Origin: Actinomycetota bacterium | Lineage (GTDB): Bacteria; Actinomycetota; Actinomycetes; Nanopelagicales; Nanopelagicaceae | Length of the DNA stretch: 10,234 nt | Assembly: GCA_009701085.1 (NCBI GenBank) | Contig: WLKV01000012.1 | Coordinates: forward strand, 1-10,234 | Reading direction: 5' to 3' | Shown here: positions 6,620 through 10,234 of the stretch, piece after piece | Position numbering within the stretch: the stretch's first letter is position 1 | How the letters are laid out: each line of letters begins with the position of its first letter | The notes under the pieces: model-generated | Seen by the model: the letters and a program-made list of their open reading frames with translations, nothing else | Told to the model about the DNA's origin: nothing | The model's database searches: none | Position numbers and translations under genes: made by a program

Positions 6620-7251
6620 TCTGCGCCTCCCTTCTTCTTTGATTGGGAGGATTTAGGTGCTGGGCCATCGGTTGTGTAACCGAGTTCCTTCGCGTAGGAG
6701 GCAAGTTTTTCGCGAAGCTGTTTACGTCCACGGTGAAGACGTGACATGACTGTTCCTGCGGGTGCGCCGACAATTTCTGCAATCTCTTTATAAGAGAAAC
6801 CTTCAACATCAGCGAGATAGACAACGATGCGGAACTCTTCAGGAATTTCATGCAGTGCGCGTTTGATATCGCTATCAGGCAGGTTCTCAAGTGCTTCTTG
6901 CTCTGCAGATTTTCCTTGATCACTTGTATGTGATTGCGCCTCGGCAACTTGCCAATCTTCGAGTTCATTATTGGCAATCTGAGGTTGGCGCTGACCCTTG
7001 CGATAGGTGTTGATAAAGGTTGTTGTAAGTACTCGATAGAGCCATGCACGTAAGTTGGTTCCCTCTTCAAATTGATGGAAGGAAGCAAAAGCCTTTAAGT
7101 AGGTATCTTGAACGAGATCGCGTGCATCTTCAGGGTTCTTTGTGTAACGAAGCGCTGCTGCATATAACTGATTTGTGAACACCAGAGCATCGCGCTCGAA
7201 CCGAATGGTGCGATCGGCAGCGCTTTCTAGTACCAAATCTTTCGATGTCAT
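6616..7251 (-). CDS. sigR: ECF sigma factor, SigR/SigH-like (thiol-oxidative stress)
   Basis: A 211-residue extracytoplasmic-function sigma factor. Region 2 spans about 24-88 ([22 protein letters not shown], then [10 protein letters not shown]...FINTYRK). Region 4 spans about 130-183 ([25 protein letters not shown] then the recognition helix [17 protein letters not shown]). The C-terminus is a Lys/Ser-rich tail. Pairing with an RsrA-type zinc anti-sigma through an ATGA overlap and synteny with SRAP/aroA support a SigR/SigH role in inducing thioredoxin, mycothiol and protein-quality genes. The start lies 15 nt after the SRAP gene stop. It has TAGCCT 7 nt before the ATG and no good Shine-Dalgarno. 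I found no SigR-type GGAAT...GTT autoregulatory promoter upstream on the right strand. Confidence 0.93.
   Translation of the reverse strand: MTSKDLVLESAADRTIRFERDALVFTNQLYAAALRYTKNPEDARDLVQDTYLKAFASFHQFEEGTNLRAWLYRVLTTTFINTYRKGQRQPQIANNELEDWQVAEAQSHTSDQGKSAEQEALENLPDSDIKRALHEIPEEFRIVVYLADVEGFSYKEIAEIVGAPAGTVMSRLHRGRKQLREKLASYAKELGYTTDGPAPKSSQSKKKGGAE
6626..6632 (-). promoter_or_regulatory. Strong Shine-Dalgarno of rsrA
   Basis: AGGGAGG on the minus strand lies 6 nt before the rsrA ATG, inside the 3' end of sigR. It should give the anti-sigma factor efficient translation relative to its sigma factor. Confidence 0.8.
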
Positions 7252-7258
7252 TACGCCT

Positions 7259-7264
7259 AGGCTA
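7259..7264 (-). promoter_or_regulatory. -10 box before sigR
   Basis: TAGCCT on the minus strand ends 7 nt before the sigR ATG, in the 15-bp gap after the SRAP gene. It suggests a leaderless sigR transcript in addition to read-through from the SRAP promoter. Confidence 0.45.
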
Positions 7265-7266
7265 TA

Positions 7267-7989
7267 TCAAAAGAGGGTCTCTGGCGCTCCGAGCTCAATG
7301 GGAATAATTAGTTCAGGGCCATTGTTTGCTACTACGTTCACTCTCGCAGATACAGGCTTGGCGATAAGCCCCGCATCAGGTTCTGGAATATTCATCATAT
7401 TGATGAGGCGGTTAATATCTCGCGATTGTGGGTCGAGCCAATCGTTCCACCGTTCAATCGGCATAAAGACCGGCATGCGACTGTGAATCGTTGCAAGTTC
7501 GCCAACTGCTTCGCGAGTAATAATTGCAGCGCTCTGAATTACCTGTCCTTTTTCGCTCTGCCATGAACTCCAAATTCCGGCGATAGAAAGTTGTTCTCCA
7601 TCTTCGCGGGAAATATAGAACGGTTGTTTCGGTGAGTACTTGCCAAGTGAAGTTGCCCATTCGTAATATCCAGTTGCAGGAATTAAACAACGTGAAGTTC
7701 TAAATGCATGGCGAAATGTTGGCTTCTCGTGGATGGATTCACTGCGCGCATTGATCGCATGTGATTGCGATGCGCGTGCATCGGCAAATGATTTCTGCCA
7801 TGGCGCAATAATTCCCCACGAAGCAGAATCAAGGATGCGAGACTCTGATTCATTGCGGATGATGTAGATATCGTTGGTGGGAGCGATATTCCAATTGAGC
7901 GGAAGTGATTGATCAAGAGTCGATCCCGCTAAATCGAAGGACTCCACAATCTCTTCAGCGCCAAGAGTCTGGGCATATCTACCGCACAT
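7267..7989 (-). CDS. SRAP-domain abasic-site-processing protein (YedK/HMCES family)
   Basis: A 240-residue SRAP protein. In characterised relatives (YedK, HMCES) it covalently caps abasic sites in single-stranded DNA through Cys2 after removal of Met1. The catalytic Cys2 is in MCGRYA. Other signatures are WNIAPT at 33-38 (Asn34), NARSE at 80-84 (Asn80), GYYEW at 107-111 (Glu110) and IHSRMP at 168-173 (His169). All key positions are kept and length is normal. An in-frame ATG exists 18 codons upstream (8043), but it would bury the catalytic cysteine and overlap aroA; the Cys2 requirement and TAAGAT 7 nt upstream fix the start at 7989. It diverges from aroA and heads the run SRAP-sigR-rsrA-thioesterase, linking DNA-lesion handling to the thiol-stress regulator. 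Confidence 0.95.
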   Translation of the reverse strand: MCGRYAQTLGAEEIVESFDLAGSTLDQSLPLNWNIAPTNDIYIIRNESESRILDSASWGIIAPWQKSFADARASQSHAINARSESIHEKPTFRHAFRTSRCLIPATGYYEWATSLGKYSPKQPFYISREDGEQLSIAGIWSSWQSEKGQVIQSAAIITREAVGELATIHSRMPVFMPIERWNDWLDPQSRDINRLINMMNIPEPDAGLIAKPVSARVNVVANNGPELIIPIELGAPETLF

Positions 7990-7996
7990 ATTACGA

Positions 7997-8002
7997 ATCT
8001 TA
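7997..8002 (-). promoter_or_regulatory. -10 box of a leaderless SRAP-gene transcript
   Basis: TAAGAT on the minus strand ends 7 nt before the SRAP ATG. It is separated by exactly 17 bp from the oppositely directed aroA -10 box, so each hexamer sits where the other promoter's -35 would be. Confidence 0.55.
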
Positions 8003-8019
8003 GGCGCTGTTCGAGCCGT

Positions 8020-8025
8020 TAGACT
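8020..8025 (+). promoter_or_regulatory. -10 box of a leaderless aroA transcript
   Basis: TAGACT ends 6 nt before the aroA ATG, with no Shine-Dalgarno. The 42-bp gap to the divergent SRAP start leaves little room for anything but two leaderless promoters. Confidence 0.6.
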
Positions 8026-8031
8026 TAACGT

Positions 8032-9309
8032 ATGACAGCACATGAACTCTGGCCCGCGCCCTTTCGCGGACGAAAGCCAGTTTCCTCACGTGTCACTATT
8101 CCTGGATCAAAGTCGGTAACAAACCGAGCTCTCATCCTTGCTGCACAAGCTGATTCACCATCCATACTTCGTCGACCACTGATTTCGCGTGACTCTGAAT
8201 TGATGTCTGCCGGCCTGCAAGCAATGGGCGTTGCAATTACCGGCAATGACGATGCTTGGACTGTAACTCCGGCCCCACTACGTGGACCTGCAAAGGTCGA
8301 TGTCGGAAATGCTGGAACGGTAATGCGCTTTCTTCCGCCTCTTGCAGCCCTTGCGCAAGGTGATATCTCATTCGATGGAGATCCTCGTTCTTACGAACGA
8401 CCATTGGGTCCTGTCATCAAGGCACTTGAAGAACTCGGCATTGAAATCGACCATCAAGGTCGTTACTCACTCCCGATGGTGATTAAGGCCAAGGGTTCTA
8501 TTCCTGGTGGCGAACTCACCATAGATGCCAGCGCATCGAGCCAATTCTTATCTGCGCTCTTACTTGTTGCGCCCAGCATGAAGAACGGAATTACCGCACA
8601 ACATCGTGGAGGATCACTTCCATCCATGCCACATATCGATATGACTGTGCAGATGCTCCGTGACTTTGGCGCAACTGTGCACGTCGATAAAGCAGCTGAA
8701 AGTTGGAGAGTTGAGCCAGGTACTTTGCGTGGCCAAGACTTAGTGATTGAACCTGATCTCTCGAATGCATCACCATTCTTATCAATTGCCATGGTCTGTG
8801 GTGGAAGTATCACCATTGCTGATTGGCCGAAGCAGACAACTCAGCCTGGTGATCAATTGCGCGACATCTTTACACAGATGGGCGCACGCGTTGAATTCAC
8901 AGCAGAGGGATTAACCCTTACTGGTGGCGAATCCATTCACGGCATCGATATCGATCTCCATGATGTTGGTGAGCTCACTCCATCGATTGCAGCACTTGCA
9001 GCTCTTGCCGATTCACCATCGCACCTACGCGGCATCGGCCATTTGCGTCTACATGAAACAGATCGTCTAGCTGCTCTGACCCGCGAAATTAACTCACTTG
9101 GTGGCAGCGTCGTGGAAGAAGAGACTGCCCTCCACATTACCCCTGCGCCACTTCATGGCGGAACTTTCCATACCTATGAAGATCATCGCCTTGCTACAGC
9201 GGGCGCAGTCATCGGCTTAGTTGTGCCTGATGTTCTCGTTGAAAATGTTGCTACAACACGTAAGACCCTGACTGATTTCCCAGGGCTCTGGAATAGTTTG
9301 GTTCTATGA
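8032..9309 (+). CDS. aroA: 3-phosphoshikimate 1-carboxyvinyltransferase (EPSP synthase)
   Basis: A 425-residue complete EPSP synthase joining shikimate-3-phosphate and phosphoenolpyruvate in aromatic amino acid and chorismate synthesis, in the cytosol. Substrate-binding motifs are PGSKSVTNR at 24-32, GNAGTVMRF at 92-100 and SASSQF at 167-172. DVGELTP at 311-317 carries the aspartate equivalent to E. coli Asp313. RLHETDR at 339-345 carries the catalytic glutamate. EDHRLA at 383-388 and K411 complete the phosphate and PEP pocket. The glycine of GNAGT that controls glyphosate binding is intact. Phe100 stands where E. coli has Pro101, which I recall as normal for actinobacterial enzymes. The stop overlaps the rsgA start as ATGA. 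Confidence 0.97.
   Translation: MTAHELWPAPFRGRKPVSSRVTIPGSKSVTNRALILAAQADSPSILRRPLISRDSELMSAGLQAMGVAITGNDDAWTVTPAPLRGPAKVDVGNAGTVMRFLPPLAALAQGDISFDGDPRSYERPLGPVIKALEELGIEIDHQGRYSLPMVIKAKGSIPGGELTIDASASSQFLSALLLVAPSMKNGITAQHRGGSLPSMPHIDMTVQMLRDFGATVHVDKAAESWRVEPGTLRGQDLVIEPDLSNASPFLSIAMVCGGSITIADWPKQTTQPGDQLRDIFTQMGARVEFTAEGLTLTGGESIHGIDIDLHDVGELTPSIAALAALADSPSHLRGIGHLRLHETDRLAALTREINSLGGSVVEEETALHITPAPLHGGTFHTYEDHRLATAGAVIGLVVPDVLVENVATTRKTLTDFPGLWNSLVL
9294..9299 (+). promoter_or_regulatory. -10 box before rsgA inside the end of aroA
   Basis: TAGTTT ends 6 nt before the rsgA ATG and lies in the last aroA codons. No Shine-Dalgarno is visible, so rsgA may have its own leaderless promoter besides coupling to aroA. 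Confidence 0.4.
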
Positions 9310-10234
9310 GTCCACGCGAATACGACGAATCGGATGCACGTATCCGACCATCTCGCACAACGCGTAGACGTACCAAAGATCGACCTTCTCACTCTGACTC
9401 CATCACAGCATTCGTCACAACTGTAGATCGCGGGCGCACAACCTGTGTGACCGATGATGGCATTGTCATCACAGCAATGAAGGCCCGCGAACTTGGACCG
9501 AAATCAGTTGTCGTCGGAGATCTCGTTGAAATCGTTGGAGATGTAACTGGAACCGAAGGAACGCTTGCCCGAATTGTTACTGTCAACGAGCGCATAAACT
9601 CATTGAGTCGCACGGTTGATGATGCAGCCCGAGTTGAGCGAACTATCGTTGCAAATATTGATCAACTACTTATTGTCGTAGCGTCTGCAAATCCCGAACC
9701 ACGCCGCGGTCTTATTGATCGCTTCCTAGTCAGCGCATTCCATGAATCAATCAAACCCATCATTGTGGTAACAAAGGTGGATGTCTCCCCTGTGCCGGAT
9801 TTCATTAAAGAGTATGCCGCTCTCGGCGTTGACATCATTACAACGTCGTCGAAGAGCGAAGCTCGCGCGAAAGATGTTGCTGGAATCCTAGAAATTCTCG
9901 ATGAGAAGATTTCAGTTCTCGTCGGCCACTCTGGCGTAGGTAAATCAACTCTTATTAATGATCTCGTTCCCGAAGCAGATCGCATGACGGGCGATGTCAA
10001 CGATGTCACCGGCCGCGGCCGCCATACTTCGTCGAGCGCAATTGCTCTGCCGCTCGTCAATGGTGGCTGGATTATTGATACCCCAGGAATTCGCGCATTT
10101 GGCCTTGCTCACCTCAATAAAGAGCGCATCATCGAATCATTTCCCGATATCTATCAAGTCACTCAAACATGCATGCCGAACTGTTCTCATCACGAAGCAT
10201 CCTGCGCTCTCAATCCGTGGATCGACTCAGATCC
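9306..10234 (+). CDS. rsgA: Ribosome small-subunit-dependent GTPase RsgA, partial (3' end beyond window)
   Basis: The reading frame stays open from the ATG at 9306 to the window end (309 codons). RsgA is a circularly permuted GTPase that checks late 30S subunit assembly. A basic N-terminal tail (about 1-30) is followed by an OB-fold segment (about 32-100). The G motifs appear in permuted order: G4 TKVD at 156-159, G1 GHSGVGKST at 207-215, the switch segment TGRGRHT before G3, and G3 DTPG at 258-261. The zinc motif is C289, C293, H295 and C300, near the expected C-terminal region, so only a short piece should be missing. Spacing C-x3-C-x-H-x4-C is one residue shorter in two places than I recall for E. 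coli. It overlaps aroA by 4 nt. Confidence 0.95.
   Translation, partial: MSPREYDESDARIRPSRTTRRRTKDRPSHSDSITAFVTTVDRGRTTCVTDDGIVITAMKARELGPKSVVVGDLVEIVGDVTGTEGTLARIVTVNERINSLSRTVDDAARVERTIVANIDQLLIVVASANPEPRRGLIDRFLVSAFHESIKPIIVVTKVDVSPVPDFIKEYAALGVDIITTSSKSEARAKDVAGILEILDEKISVLVGHSGVGKSTLINDLVPEADRMTGDVNDVTGRGRHTSSSAIALPLVNGGWIIDTPGIRAFGLAHLNKERIIESFPDIYQVTQTCMPNCSHHEASCALNPWIDSD

Noticed and set aside
7299..7316. GGGAAT followed by GTT resembling a SigR promoter
   Set aside because: The spacing is about 5 nt rather than 16-18, it points away from sigR, and it lies inside the SRAP coding sequence.
7990..8043. Longer in-frame start for the SRAP protein at 8043
   Set aside because: SRAP catalysis needs Cys at position 2, which the start at 7989 provides; the longer form would also overlap aroA.
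8305..8331. Phe100 in AroA at the position of E. coli Pro101 as a sign of glyphosate tolerance
   Set aside because: Actinobacterial EPSP synthases typically have GTVxRF here; the critical glycine is unchanged, so nothing supports a resistance claim.

Overview
This looks like ordinary core chromosome from a small-genome, moderate-GC actinobacterium. The evidence is a fused Kgd-type 2-oxoglutarate decarboxylase/dehydrogenase, a mycoredoxin, a nickel superoxide dismutase with its maturation peptidase, and a SigR/RsrA-type thiol-stress pair. Very tight packing (gaps of 2-42 bp, several 4-nt overlaps), A/T-tolerant codon use and many leaderless starts would fit the planktonic acI lineage (Nanopelagicales), but that placement is inference.

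Layout: a short-chain dehydrogenase (25-798, minus) faces away from kgd (1005-4745, plus). kgd is followed after 10 nt by a mycoredoxin gene (4756-5031). The next gene, sodX (5028-5372, minus), converges on it and shares a CTAG stop-codon palindrome. sodX diverges across only 35 bp from sodN (5408-5806, plus). sodN converges within 2 bp on a minus-strand run that reads, in transcription order, SRAP protein (7989-7267), sigR-like ECF sigma factor (7251-6616), rsrA-like anti-sigma factor (6619-6224) and a FlK-like hotdog thioesterase (6213-5809). Divergent from the SRAP gene, 42 bp away, are aroA (8032-9309) and rsgA (from 9306, cut by the window end). The SRAP/sigR/rsrA versus aroA/rsgA arrangement resembles, from memory, the sigH-aroA neighbourhood of Mycobacterium tuberculosis.

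Functionally, positions 4756-7251 form a redox and oxidative-stress block: mycothiol-linked disulfide reduction, superoxide removal and a zinc-thiol redox switch controlling an ECF sigma factor. This block sits between a central-carbon enzyme (Kgd) and shikimate/ribosome-assembly genes (aroA, rsgA).

The clearest signal not explained by gene content is a recurring start architecture. Seven of the ten genes (sodN, sodX, thioesterase, sigR, SRAP, aroA, rsgA) have a TANNNT -10-like hexamer ending exactly 6 or 7 nt before the ATG and lack a convincing Shine-Dalgarno sequence. kgd and rsrA have strong Shine-Dalgarno sequences instead. This suggests leaderless transcription, including from promoters inside apparent operons. 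I see no mobile element, CRISPR array, tRNA or rRNA, and no convincing new defence or biosynthetic system.
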